From positions 1 to 54,966 of IMG/VR virus record IMGVR_UViG_3300003873_000010: DNA of 54,966 nt; one strand, written 5' to 3'. Source of the DNA: a virus. Below are positions 24,801 through 32,206 of the stretch, piece after piece. The notes beneath the pieces were generated by a model. It saw nothing but the letters and a program-made list of their open reading frames with translations. It searched no databases and had not been told where the DNA came from. Positions within the stretch are counted from its first letter, which is position 1. The number at the start of each line of letters is the position of its first letter. The translations under genes were made by a program, and so were the position numbers.

Positions 24801-26444
24801 TTCAAAACGCGCCAAGCGGTAGACGAGATGAACGTCAAGCTATACGACGCGCAGTCTACGGTCGTCGCCCGTGGTATTGACAGTGCGAGTCGTGGTGCAG
24901 CCGTTGCGGTTGACATCGCACGTGTGAACGAGAGCGCAGTTACAGGCCACAACCAGTTCGTTATCGACAGATACAAAACAAACACAGAACAGTTCCAAGC
25001 CGATATCGAGGCGTACAAAGCCTCTATCGCGGTAGCAAGTCAGCTGGCAAGTGCCGCGGGGTCGATTGGCTCTGCAGCCGGCTCTGTTGCTAGCTCACAG
25101 GCGGACGCCATCCGAGGGTTCGTCGCTTCACAAGGGGCAAAAGTTGACAAAGTAAAAGCCATCGCAGAGGTGAACCGAGCGAAAGCCGAAGTATATCGCG
25201 CGGATGTGCAAGCTTACACGGCAGAAGTGGATGCGTATCGTGCTACGGTGGGCGGGGAGCAGAGCAAGATGACTGCATGGGCAGCATATTACAATGCCGC
25301 ATCAAGCCGGGCCACCGCGCAAGCTACAGGAGCGACAGCAGCCTCGGACGCATATCGGGCACATGCCAACTCCTACATCGCGCAGGCCTCGGCTTACTCC
25401 GCTCAGAACTCCGCCGCTGCATCTCGTTATGACACGATGCGAGCCTTGGAGAGCGTTAAGTCTGCAACCATAGACGCTAAAGCGAGAGTAGCTACCGCGA
25501 ACGCGCAGGTGCAAGCGGCGTTCGCAGATGTGCAGAAGTCTAAGGCGTACGTGGAGCAGGCAAAAGCAGATGTGTATACAAACAATGTGAAAGCGTCTCA
25601 AGCATATGTGGCGGCCCAGAGTACCGTAGAGCAGGCACGGGCTGATGTCGCTATTGACAACGCCAAAATCATACAGATTGAGGGCGAGATAAACAAAGCC
25701 CAGTTCCAGTCGTACGCCGCATCGGTCGACGCCCAAGCTCGCAAAGTCGCAGCGTACGGCGAAGTAGCACGTGCACAAGCCACCGCTGCGCAAGCGGCCA
25801 GTGAAGCGAACAAAGCGAAGTCTGTAGCGTTCAGTGCGCAGGCGGACGCATACAGGGCCAAAGTCCAAGCGGCTATGGCGGCAGAGCAGGGAGAAGCTGC
25901 GTATGTCAGCGCCCAAGGCGATAGAGCGCGGGCCCAGATGGCCAGCGTCGAGGCCGAGGGACAGCGACTCCGTGCACAAGGGCAGGCGGACGCAGCCCAC
26001 GCATCGAGTATTGGCGCGTACAACCAAGCGATTGGCCAGCAGAACGCCACAGAGGCCGACAAGCTCCGTGCATGGGCCTCGTATAACCAAGCCCTCGGAG
26101 CGTACGATACCGCGAAAGGTAAGATAGAAGCCTACCAAGCTCAAGCTGCGGTGGAGGCTGCGCGAGCAGGGATGGATAAAGCCCTCGTCGCTGCGCAGAG
26201 TACCCTTGGAAACATCGATAAGCAGATGAACTGGGTGTCCACTTCGGTCTCGGCGAGAGCCAGAGCGCAAGAAAGTATTATCGCTGGTATATCGTCCGCG
26301 GTTAATTTCTCGACAAGTTTATCGTATAATGAGTCCATGTCTGAGCAGTACCAGAAGTCAATCGGTCAAACTCAGTCAATTTACTCGCAGGCCGAAGGCG
26401 CGGGGTACGCCCCCAACGCGTCTTGGAACGCCGTTTTACCGTAG
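21846..26444 (+). CDS. Giant helical, Ala-rich protein (1532 aa), tail or ejection component
   Basis: Start ATG 21846 by ATGA overlap, with GGTGGAG upstream; a GTG at 21834 is less likely. Residues about 80-480 are Pro/Ala/Thr-rich with a repeated APT-type motif; residues about 500-1450 are almost entirely helical, built of short repeats around K-A-x-(V/I)-Y-(E/R/D)-A-x-(V/L)-(K/Q)-A-Y (for example KAQIYEAQIKAYIGAW). A short Ser/Gly-rich tail follows. No membrane span or enzyme motif. The composition suggests a long coiled-coil rod: tape-measure-like, tail-shaft or ejected internal protein. It lies immediately upstream of the portal gene, on the side of the connector. Confidence 0.6.
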   Translation: MSSSVRSKYNDDKQWVTSRLSDAQKSLDGLLGSFSKSINDLSRQYGGVSNSVASALNNMAKSVQSTVGNLGRGTSSAVKPPAPTLHAPLQPPTVRAYQYTAQSISPLDASRVGTHIRNVGPFDTPAPTMGSIPAVDSNIPSIQFGTTPSAKPLQTSAYTPGTLDYKAPNAPSFGPTPSAQLDGDVTKGMDSVGVPTLADYTTEVPAAAPGPLVGSTAIQVDSLATLNAPSFGQAPAKHATTAPGFLAVPDVAISDVPQSLLDTSGTNNLLSTAQTIAGKVKTDFGAAPTAGTVSETLQTATALDTTALDNISAKVDDLLKLTNAPPTVGSAYVTAGAAPVASATGMAAGTAPAVDATTPTVDTAPTATAQGATLGDAPTLSATAPTISSSPTVTTPDLTVPEAPALSTGTLTLDSVPTIADRALPTAPTLANLVSPTINAPSTPTSPTLTQYAAPSAPTLDWGVTVAAAPAVSLPTFPQLQDVTMPQPLQVNIDTMTEVFDWQDISLTAPAYTFAPEKYISSLDAVMKGTADEIQTFEEVSAKVRGVLYKFPTVAIDNDTAEAVNTARADYSFGGFTRPTSLMDARIAKIRRDGDKRKAEVYAKLSESIVQHTLQYRSEVRASYQKLQELSYQSFKDYHVMLKEIADTTYATAVDLLKVQVEVVKAKAAWFNAHVEKYRISMTRAAVEVDAYKARVTGLQVVGALNETKARIYEAQLKGSLAVLDQYKQQLEADKLKIELNSAQVKAYGEQVSAYGELNRAEGVKAQIYEAQIKAYIGAWDGERAKLDVYKSQMAAEKLKADVYESGVRAVSTAVTADVEKVKAVVSHNQGLIDAFKAHIAEDSAKLKAYEVTTQGTIDAYKARLSGDDMRIKAYDAEVRGKSEIYKATISGYEAAMRGYEAYTHAQAEGVKSSIAIDDLGLRRYEAINTAKLNAAKFDLARAEAKLHAYEVQQHASYEVFKSKLDVDDLKMRLYRTTVEAKVDAFKTRQAVDEMNVKLYDAQSTVVARGIDSASRGAAVAVDIARVNESAVTGHNQFVIDRYKTNTEQFQADIEAYKASIAVASQLASAAGSIGSAAGSVASSQADAIRGFVASQGAKVDKVKAIAEVNRAKAEVYRADVQAYTAEVDAYRATVGGEQSKMTAWAAYYNAASSRATAQATGATAASDAYRAHANSYIAQASAYSAQNSAAASRYDTMRALESVKSATIDAKARVATANAQVQAAFADVQKSKAYVEQAKADVYTNNVKASQAYVAAQSTVEQARADVAIDNAKIIQIEGEINKAQFQSYAASVDAQARKVAAYGEVARAQATAAQAASEANKAKSVAFSAQADAYRAKVQAAMAAEQGEAAYVSAQGDRARAQMASVEAEGQRLRAQGQADAAHASSIGAYNQAIGQQNATEADKLRAWASYNQALGAYDTAKGKIEAYQAQAAVEAARAGMDKALVAAQSTLGNIDKQMNWVSTSVSARARAQESIIAGISSAVNFSTSLSYNESMSEQYQKSIGQTQSIYSQAEGAGYAPNASWNAVLP

Positions 26445-26452
26445 GATGAGAT

Positions 26453-28504
26453 ATGAACGAACAAGCCATACCAATTAGTGCCTCCACAAATGCAGGTTCC
26501 ACAGATGAAACCCCGTCGACGAATAAGTTAGTACGTGCGGTCTCAGCGCACGATGTGGTGAACGAGACACGCACCGTAGAGGATATACCTGTTCGCTACC
26601 GCGACGAGGTTGCCCATCTAGTAGAGGACGCGTTTTCCGCTGCAAAAACATACAGACGTGCGGCTGCAATAGACCAACGCATAAACGACGCACGTAGAGC
26701 TCGCGACGGGGAGTATAACCCTGCGAAATTGGCTGCGATTAGGGCTGCCGGGGTTTCGACGGAGTACGCCCGCATCGTGGCCAACAAGGGGCGGGTCGTG
26801 TCCGCGTGGCTCGCGGATGTGTACACAAACATTAGTGAACCGCCGTGGCGCGTCGCTCCCCCTGCAGACATAGAAATTCCTGATAGCACGAAGCAACACA
26901 TCCGCCAGCAGGTTGGGCAGTACTTTATGCAGCTGGCACAGAGCGGTGTTCCTGTTGACCCGCAGGTGATGACGGCACTGATAGAGCAGGAGGAGTCGCA
27001 GGTACGGTCTAAGCTTAGGCAGCAAGCCATTACGGAGGCGGAGACTATAACAAACGAACTGAAGACTACACTGCGCCAAAGCAAGTTCGACAGTGTAGTT
27101 AGTGAGTTCTTACATGACTTCGCTTTCTTCCCTACGGCCATCATCAAAGGCCCTATTATGCGCAACCGTACCACCTACGACTTTAAGACTATGGAGCCGG
27201 GGGACGAGCTGGTTTATGCGTTTGAGCGCGTCGACCCTGAGAACTTCTACCCTGCCCCCGAGGCCACCACAATCGAAGAGGGGTACGTAATTGAAGTCAC
27301 CCGCATCACGTACAAAGATTTGCTCGATATGAAGCATGACCTAGGGTTTGACAGCAAGGCAGTGTCTGAGACATTGCGTAAGGCCCGTAATGGAGAGCTA
27401 GATAACTGGCTCGATTATATCGACAACCCTCTGCGTGAGGGTCTGATAATGAATATGCGCAACCCTGGCGAACTGCTTGGGTATACGATTGACTGCATCG
27501 AGTATCACGGGGCTATGTACGGCGACACCCTACGAGATTTTGGACTTATAAGCGTCGAGGACGAAGATGTCTATGAGGCTTCTATCCTAGTCGTTGACGG
27601 GTGCACACTGCGAGTAGAGATAAACGCAGACCCCCTCAAACGCAGACCCTATTTCTCTGCGTCCTATGAGCCAGTACCCGGCAGTTTCTGGGGTCACGGG
27701 CTCCCTGATGTGTTACAGGACGTGCAGAACGTCGCGAACGCAGCGACTCGAGCCCTAGTGAACAACATGGGTATGGCCTCAGGGCCTCAAGTCGTAGTCG
27801 ACGTAGACAACCTCGCCGACGGAGAAGAGATTACGAACATAACACCGTGGCGTGTGTGGCAGGTGTCATCCGCGTATAACCAAGGGTCAGAACCCGTCCG
27901 TTTCCACCAGCCCACATCCAATGTCGGAGAGCTCTTATCCGTGTTTGACCGGATGTACGAGCTGGCAGATGAGCTTAGTATGACCCCTCGCCTGCTCACA
28001 TCCGGGCAAGCGGGCACGCTAGGCAGGACTGCGAGCGGGCTCTCAATGCTCATGAACTCCGCATCAAAAGGCCTACGCCGTGCCGTGCACACTATCGACA
28101 CGAGGGTTCTAACGCCCGCCATCGAGCGACTGTACCACACACTCTTGCGATACGACGACATAGACACCCCCATATTCGGAGGCGACTTGCGGGTCTCTGG
28201 TGCGAGCAGTGTATTACACGAAGACACTTTACAGGTGCGCCGTAACGAGTTCTTGCAGATGACGGCCAATCCGATTGACTCTCAGTTGATGGGGCCAGAG
28301 GGTAGACTTGCGGTACTTCGAGAGGTTGCAAAAAGTCTTGACATGGATGTTGACCTCGTGATGCCCACACAACAGGAGCTCGAGGCGCGTATGCAACAAG
28401 GGCAGCAACAAGGGCAGCAACAAGGGCAGCAACAAGGGCAAGTGGGCAGTGGGCAGCAGCTACAATCAGGTGCAGAAGTAACTAATAACGTACAACCATC
28501 ATAA
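26453..28504 (+). CDS. Portal protein
   Basis: 683 residues, in the size range of podovirus portals. The dodecameric portal forms the DNA-entry vertex and docks the terminase and connector. Recognised from the overall pattern: an acidic N-terminal helical part (DEVAHLVEDAFSAAKTYRRA), a long helix-rich stem (IAEAETITNELKTTLRQS-type), the wing region with FERVDPENFYPAPEATTIEE, and a conserved late segment (NVANAATRALVNNMGMASGP, then VFDRMYELADELSMTPRLL). It ends in a Gln/Gly repeat (residues 648-662) from a 12-bp DNA repeat. Gene order with scaffold and coat downstream supports the call. Confidence 0.85.
   Translation: MNEQAIPISASTNAGSTDETPSTNKLVRAVSAHDVVNETRTVEDIPVRYRDEVAHLVEDAFSAAKTYRRAAAIDQRINDARRARDGEYNPAKLAAIRAAGVSTEYARIVANKGRVVSAWLADVYTNISEPPWRVAPPADIEIPDSTKQHIRQQVGQYFMQLAQSGVPVDPQVMTALIEQEESQVRSKLRQQAITEAETITNELKTTLRQSKFDSVVSEFLHDFAFFPTAIIKGPIMRNRTTYDFKTMEPGDELVYAFERVDPENFYPAPEATTIEEGYVIEVTRITYKDLLDMKHDLGFDSKAVSETLRKARNGELDNWLDYIDNPLREGLIMNMRNPGELLGYTIDCIEYHGAMYGDTLRDFGLISVEDEDVYEASILVVDGCTLRVEINADPLKRRPYFSASYEPVPGSFWGHGLPDVLQDVQNVANAATRALVNNMGMASGPQVVVDVDNLADGEEITNITPWRVWQVSSAYNQGSEPVRFHQPTSNVGELLSVFDRMYELADELSMTPRLLTSGQAGTLGRTASGLSMLMNSASKGLRRAVHTIDTRVLTPAIERLYHTLLRYDDIDTPIFGGDLRVSGASSVLHEDTLQVRRNEFLQMTANPIDSQLMGPEGRLAVLREVAKSLDMDVDLVMPTQQELEARMQQGQQQGQQQGQQQGQVGSGQQLQSGAEVTNNVQPS
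28394..28440 (+). repeat. 12-bp coding repeat at the portal C-terminus
   Basis: CAACAAGGGCAG repeats about four times (the last unit incomplete), encoding QQGQ units. The length is a multiple of three, so copy-number changes keep the frame. Confidence 0.85.
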
Positions 28505-28529
28505 TATACTTGATTTTTAGGGCGAAAAC

Positions 28530-28724
28530 ATGGAACATACTACACAGAACACAAAACTTCGTCGGGCCTCTATGGACTCGGACTTACTGTCATATATCGA
28601 AACGCTAATAGACTCACGCAAAACGAGTCTTGTAAGCGCCGATACTGTAGAAGAAGTCCGCCGTTTACAGGGAGGCATCACGGAGCTAGTGCTATTACTT
28701 AAAACCATCAAGAGGTCCAACTAA
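28530..28724 (+). CDS. Small helical protein between portal and scaffold (64 aa)
   Basis: ATG 28530 has only a weak GGGCG upstream, and the stop overlaps the next start (TAATG). The product is a charged helical peptide (ASMDSDLLSYIETLIDSRKT, then TVEEVRRLQGGITELVLLLK) ending in basic residues. It resembles in position the small proteins that sit between portal and scaffold in several podoviruses, but the family is not recognised. A role in head assembly is inferred from position only. Confidence 0.6.
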   Translation: MEHTTQNTKLRRASMDSDLLSYIETLIDSRKTSLVSADTVEEVRRLQGGITELVLLLKTIKRSN

Positions 28725-29611
28725 TGCCTACAGAAAATAACTACGATACCGTACCCGAAGGTGCAGCCCCATCTACGTCCGCCACGTCTGAAACGAACGA
28801 CAACGTGAGCAACGATTTGGGTGTAGCACCTGAGGCCGTCGTCGATGAAACCCCTGCAGAAACCGAAGCGCCAGCGCCAGCTGACACGCAAGCACAACTA
28901 GACAAGATGGAACAGCGTTACCGTTCCCTAGCCGGTGTGCTTCGCAGTAAAGATGAGCAACTGCAACAGATGCAACAGCTTATGCAAGACATGAGCAAAC
29001 AGCAGAAGGCGCAGAGTGCTCCGCCAGAGGACCCCCTAGTTACCGACGCGGACCGTTCCGTAGTAGGTGACGAGGTCGCGGCCTTTGTGCAACGTGTAGT
29101 AGATACCGCAGTTAAGCGTACCACTCGTACCTTAGAGGAAAGGCTAGACCAGCTAGAAGCCTCTCTCGGGCAGACGCAACAAACCGCGGGTGTGTCAGCA
29201 CAGCACAGCTTTATTGAGCGCTTGGCGAAAGCGGTTCCAGATTGGGAGGCTCTCAACACGGACCCTATGTTCTTGTCGTGGTTGGATGTGTCCCCCACGC
29301 GTAAAGGGCAGTTTGAGGCTGCTGCATCTCAGTTCGATGCCGATGCGGTAGCTGTCTATTTCACTGCATACAAAGCAGAAAACGGGGTGCAAGCCCCAAC
29401 AAGCAAACCAAAACCACAGAAACGCGCCCAAGGCACTCGTTCCGCACCCGCACAAAAATCGATGGACCCTAGCAAGGGCAAGAAGACATGGACTCGACCT
29501 GAGATTATAGACTTCTATGCCACTGGTAGAGCGCGATTAAGTGCGGACGAATATACACGCACCGAGCGTGACATATTCGATGCGCAACGAGAGGGGCGAG
29601 TGCAGTTATAG
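28724..29611 (+). CDS. Capsid scaffolding protein
   Basis: 295 residues, ATG 28724 behind AGAGG. The N-terminus is acidic and Pro/Ala/Glu/Thr-rich; the centre is a coiled coil (QLDKMEQRYRSLAGVLRSKD, EQLQQMQQLMQDMSKQQ); the C-terminal part is basic and helical (KSMDPSKGKKTWTRPEIIDF). Acidic start, helical core and basic end directly before the coat gene are the typical scaffold features; scaffold guides coat assembly and is lost from the mature head. No protease motif seen in the window that would degrade it. Confidence 0.75.
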   Translation: MPTENNYDTVPEGAAPSTSATSETNDNVSNDLGVAPEAVVDETPAETEAPAPADTQAQLDKMEQRYRSLAGVLRSKDEQLQQMQQLMQDMSKQQKAQSAPPEDPLVTDADRSVVGDEVAAFVQRVVDTAVKRTTRTLEERLDQLEASLGQTQQTAGVSAQHSFIERLAKAVPDWEALNTDPMFLSWLDVSPTRKGQFEAAASQFDADAVAVYFTAYKAENGVQAPTSKPKPQKRAQGTRSAPAQKSMDPSKGKKTWTRPEIIDFYATGRARLSADEYTRTERDIFDAQREGRVQL

Positions 29612-29621
29612 GAGATAACAT

Positions 29622-30542
29622 ATGCCATATCCAGTCACAACAGGCGTGACCAGCCAGTCAGGAATTTTCATTCCAGAAATTTGGTCGGGGAAATTAGTAG
29701 AACGTTACTATGCTAATACAGTATTGTCGCAGATTGCGAACACCAACTATGAGGGTGAAATCAAAGGTCAGGGCGATAAAGTAATTATCCGTACTACCCC
29801 CACAATCACAATCAACGATTACAAAATCGGGCAGACTTTAAACAACGAGCGCCCAATTGGTAATGTTATTGATTTGAACATCGACAAAGGTAAGTACTGG
29901 TCCGCAGTAATTGACGATGTTAACCGCGTGCAGTCAGACATCAAGCAGATGTCTTTGTGGGCCGACGACGCGTCTGAGCGTTTAAAGCTCGCGGTCGATA
30001 GTGAAGTACTAGCCGGCTTAGCCGTCGATGTATCAGCCGACAACAAGGGTGCGCAGGCAGGGGTCATCAGCGGGAACTTGAACTTAGGTAAGACTGGAGC
30101 ACCAGTCGCCCTGACTCCAGCTAACATCTTGCAGCACATACTTGATTTAGGGCAAGCGTTAGATGAGCAGAACGTACCTGAAGAGGGACGATACTTAATC
30201 CTGCCATTCTGGGCTACTAACCTGCTGAAACAATCTGACATCAAGGCCGCGTACTTGACTGGGGATACAATCTCTCCACTGCGCAACGGGCTAGTTGGAA
30301 TGGTTGACCGCTTCAAAGTGTTCAACTCCAACCTACTACCGGTCATGACAGACGGCACTGCGAAGACTACATACATCTATGCAGGTATCGATTATGGGTT
30401 GACCTATGCAGCACAGTTGACTAAGACTGAAACCTTGCGCGCACAGACCACCTTCGGTGAAATCATGCGTGGGCTATTCGTTTATGGCCACAAGGTAGTC
30501 AAACCAGAAGCCCTTGCAGCGTTATACTGCACTAAAGGCTAA
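29622..30542 (+). CDS. Major capsid protein, HK97-like coat
   Basis: 306 residues, ATG 29622 after TAGGAG; codon use favours GGT/CGT/AAC-type codons, as in highly expressed genes. The N-terminus IFIPEIWSGKLVERYYANTV is typical of podovirus coats that lack a cleaved delta domain, and is followed by the HK97-type strands and the spine-helix region (DASERLKLAVDSEVLAGLAV), a P-domain-like stretch (YLILPFWATNLLKQSDIKAA) and an A-domain-like end (DYGLTYAAQLTKTETLRAQT). It is followed by a hairpin terminator. Portal, scaffold and coat order supports the call. Confidence 0.85.
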   Translation: MPYPVTTGVTSQSGIFIPEIWSGKLVERYYANTVLSQIANTNYEGEIKGQGDKVIIRTTPTITINDYKIGQTLNNERPIGNVIDLNIDKGKYWSAVIDDVNRVQSDIKQMSLWADDASERLKLAVDSEVLAGLAVDVSADNKGAQAGVISGNLNLGKTGAPVALTPANILQHILDLGQALDEQNVPEEGRYLILPFWATNLLKQSDIKAAYLTGDTISPLRNGLVGMVDRFKVFNSNLLPVMTDGTAKTTYIYAGIDYGLTYAAQLTKTETLRAQTTFGEIMRGLFVYGHKVVKPEALAALYCTKG

Positions 30543-30550
30543 ACGTTAAA

Positions 30551-30576
30551 GCCCTCCTAGAGGGGGGCGTTTTCTT
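30551..30576 (+). terminator. Rho-independent terminator after the coat gene
   Basis: GCCCTCC (30551-30557) pairs with GGGGGGC (30562-30568), with one G-T pair, and is followed by GTTTTCTT. It would reduce transcription past the coat gene, fitting high coat expression with lower downstream expression. Confidence 0.8.
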
Positions 30577-30590
30577 AGAGGATTTATACA

Positions 30591-30806
30591 ATGAGTACAC
30601 AAACACCTCCATATCTATTGCATACGGAAACTGACACCGTATACCCATACAACGAATTAATGGCGCGGCACGAGGGGATGGAACCCTGTAGCGTGGCCAA
30701 GAAAGCTGCTATCACGAAGAAGCTAGCAGCAGAAGCTGAGAAGCCCGAAGCTGAGAAGCCCGAAGCTGAGAAGCCAGCTGCACCCGTAGGCGCAGGAGCT
30801 AAGTAA
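30591..30806 (+). CDS. Small head-proximal protein with EKPEA repeats (71 aa)
   Basis: ATG 30591 follows AGAGGA. The N-terminal half has TPPYLLHTETDTVYPYNELM and a Cys (CSVAKKAAIT), and the end is three copies of AEKPE from a 15-bp DNA repeat (30732-30776) plus a Pro/Ala/Gly tail. Small proteins of this kind often sit between coat and connector genes; function unknown. The repeat is probably a flexible, rapidly evolving tail. Confidence 0.6.
   Translation: MSTQTPPYLLHTETDTVYPYNELMARHEGMEPCSVAKKAAITKKLAAEAEKPEAEKPEAEKPAAPVGAGAK
30732..30776 (+). repeat. 15-bp coding repeat, three units
   Basis: GAAGCTGAGAAGCCC occurs three times in tandem (the last with a final A), encoding EAEKP units. The period is a multiple of three. 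Confidence 0.85.
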
Positions 30807-30808
30807 CC

Positions 30809-31381
30809 ATGAACTGGTACGAGCTGCGTGGGTTACTACGGGGGTTGTTGCGAGATGAGGTCGAGCCGTTTTTATGGTCTGATGCAATCTTACAATCGCT
30901 AGTCAATCAAGCGTACGTAGACGTCGTGCAGACTGTAGGACAGCCTCGCATGCGTACCCCGTTTCACTTAGCCGCAGGTGACGACACAATTACAATCGCC
31001 GAGAAAGTACTATCCCCTACCGTAGGGGTGCATATCGACAACCGCATAGTCGCGGGGGCATTCGACCTTGTCAACAGTGCATACGTGCTCGCCGACCCCG
31101 TGCCCAAACCTACGAACGGGGTCTACACTTATGTACCACTGCCCCCGCCACTTGTGGGCTCTACGGACGTGCCAAGTCTTGTACCGCCCGAGTGGCACCA
31201 CACGCTTGCCTACTGGGCTGCGTACTCAGCGTTGTTGATTGATGACGCAGAGGGACGCAACGACAATTTGGCGGCGACATATTACAAGCGATACCGCGCG
31301 GACATAGCACGGTATCGCACTACGTTAGACAGACAAGGTCGCCTGCAGCTGACTGCACGCCCCCAAGCTGCATATATATAG
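30809..31381 (+). CDS. Head-tail connector protein (adaptor)
   Basis: 190 residues. The start at 30809 is preceded by AGGAG at a long spacing (10 bases). An N-terminal helical part (MNWYELRGLLRGLLRDEVEP, then FLWSDAILQSLVNQAYVDVV) is followed by strands and a C-terminal helix set (TLAYWAAYSALLIDDAEGRN, then LAATYYKRYRADIARY). This resembles the phage adaptor/head-completion proteins annotated as DUF6682, which join the portal to the tail. Position directly after the coat and linker genes agrees. Confidence 0.7.
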   Translation: MNWYELRGLLRGLLRDEVEPFLWSDAILQSLVNQAYVDVVQTVGQPRMRTPFHLAAGDDTITIAEKVLSPTVGVHIDNRIVAGAFDLVNSAYVLADPVPKPTNGVYTYVPLPPPLVGSTDVPSLVPPEWHHTLAYWAAYSALLIDDAEGRNDNLAATYYKRYRADIARYRTTLDRQGRLQLTARPQAAYI

Positions 31382-31390
31382 GAGGTCCAC

Positions 31391-32161
31391 ATGGGACTAC
31401 TAAGCTCTATTTTGAACTTGGGCATGGCCGCACTGAAGAAAGGTGGAGGTCTTGCGATGAAGCACCCGAAGACTACCGCCGCTTTGGCAGCCATCCCCGC
31501 GGTGGGTGCGGCCTTATCTCCGGGCACTCCCCCTGCCAACGCGCACTTAAAGTCTACTGTACCTCCGGGGAGCTTTATAGGAGCGAACCAGCGCGATGCA
31601 CTGAGTAGGTTTCTTGACCCCGCGATGAACGCCCACGCGTATGACGCGCTCCAACAGGCCCAAGGTATCCTAGGCCAATACCACAATGCCATAGGGATTG
31701 GGACTCAAGCCCAGCAGATGGCTCTGGAGGCTTTCAAGCAGGATAGAGCCAACGCGGCGTCTGCTCGTAATGCGGGGCAGTTGTACCTTATGGCCCCGGG
31801 GAAATGGCAGGCGGACCTTGCCGGTGCGGAGAACCCGTTCCTTAAAGCCCTAACTGCGCTACCGAGTGCGTCTAAGTCCGTGACGCAGGCTGCTATCGCC
31901 CCTACGGCGGCGAACACTGACCATATGAACGCCCTTTCTCGTATGCTCCAAGCTACGGGGAACATGATACCGGGCAGTGGTAGTGAGGGGGTGAACTACG
32001 CCGTTAACAGCTATATGCCCCCTGCGAACGCGCATCCGCTGTTTGCAGGTGCGATGCCGCAGTATTCGCAGTACGCCATGCCACATCCTGCGCAGCAGTA
32101 CGCCATGCCACATCCTGCGCAGCAGTACGCAATACCTAACCCGAATAGCGCTGGGTACTAA
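31391..32161 (+). CDS. Putative internal virion or ejection protein (256 aa)
   Basis: ATG 31391 follows AGGAGG. The N-terminus is hydrophobic and Gly/Leu-rich (MGLLSSILNLGMAALKKGGG), possibly a membrane-active segment, the centre is Ala-rich helix, and the end carries three copies of a nine-residue unit YAMPHPAQQ-type from a 27-bp DNA repeat. Its position next to the giant ejection-type gene suggests co-packaging in the head and release with the DNA. No family recognised. Confidence 0.6.
   Translation: MGLLSSILNLGMAALKKGGGLAMKHPKTTAALAAIPAVGAALSPGTPPANAHLKSTVPPGSFIGANQRDALSRFLDPAMNAHAYDALQQAQGILGQYHNAIGIGTQAQQMALEAFKQDRANAASARNAGQLYLMAPGKWQADLAGAENPFLKALTALPSASKSVTQAAIAPTAANTDHMNALSRMLQATGNMIPGSGSEGVNYAVNSYMPPANAHPLFAGAMPQYSQYAMPHPAQQYAMPHPAQQYAIPNPNSAGY
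32071..32124 (+). repeat. 27-bp coding repeat, two full units
   Basis: Two perfect 27-base units and a degenerate third encode QYAMPHPAQ. The units are identical at DNA level, indicating recent duplication. Confidence 0.85.
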
Positions 32162-32173
32162 CATACAGTATAA

Positions 32174-32203
32174 TGAACTCTGACACTATAGTATCGGAGT
32201 TCA
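32174..32203 (+). promoter_or_regulatory. Palindrome containing the ribosome binding site of the giant gene
   Basis: TGAACTC (32174-32180) pairs with GAGTTCA (32197-32203), and with GA/TC and ACTA/TAGT inside gives a 30-base imperfect palindrome with two mismatched pairs. The right arm contains CGGAG, the ribosome binding site for ATG 32207. A TATAAT (32169-32174) overlaps the left arm. Either a protein operator over a promoter, or an RNA hairpin hiding the ribosome binding site, would fit. Confidence 0.5.
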
Positions 32204-32206
32204 ATC

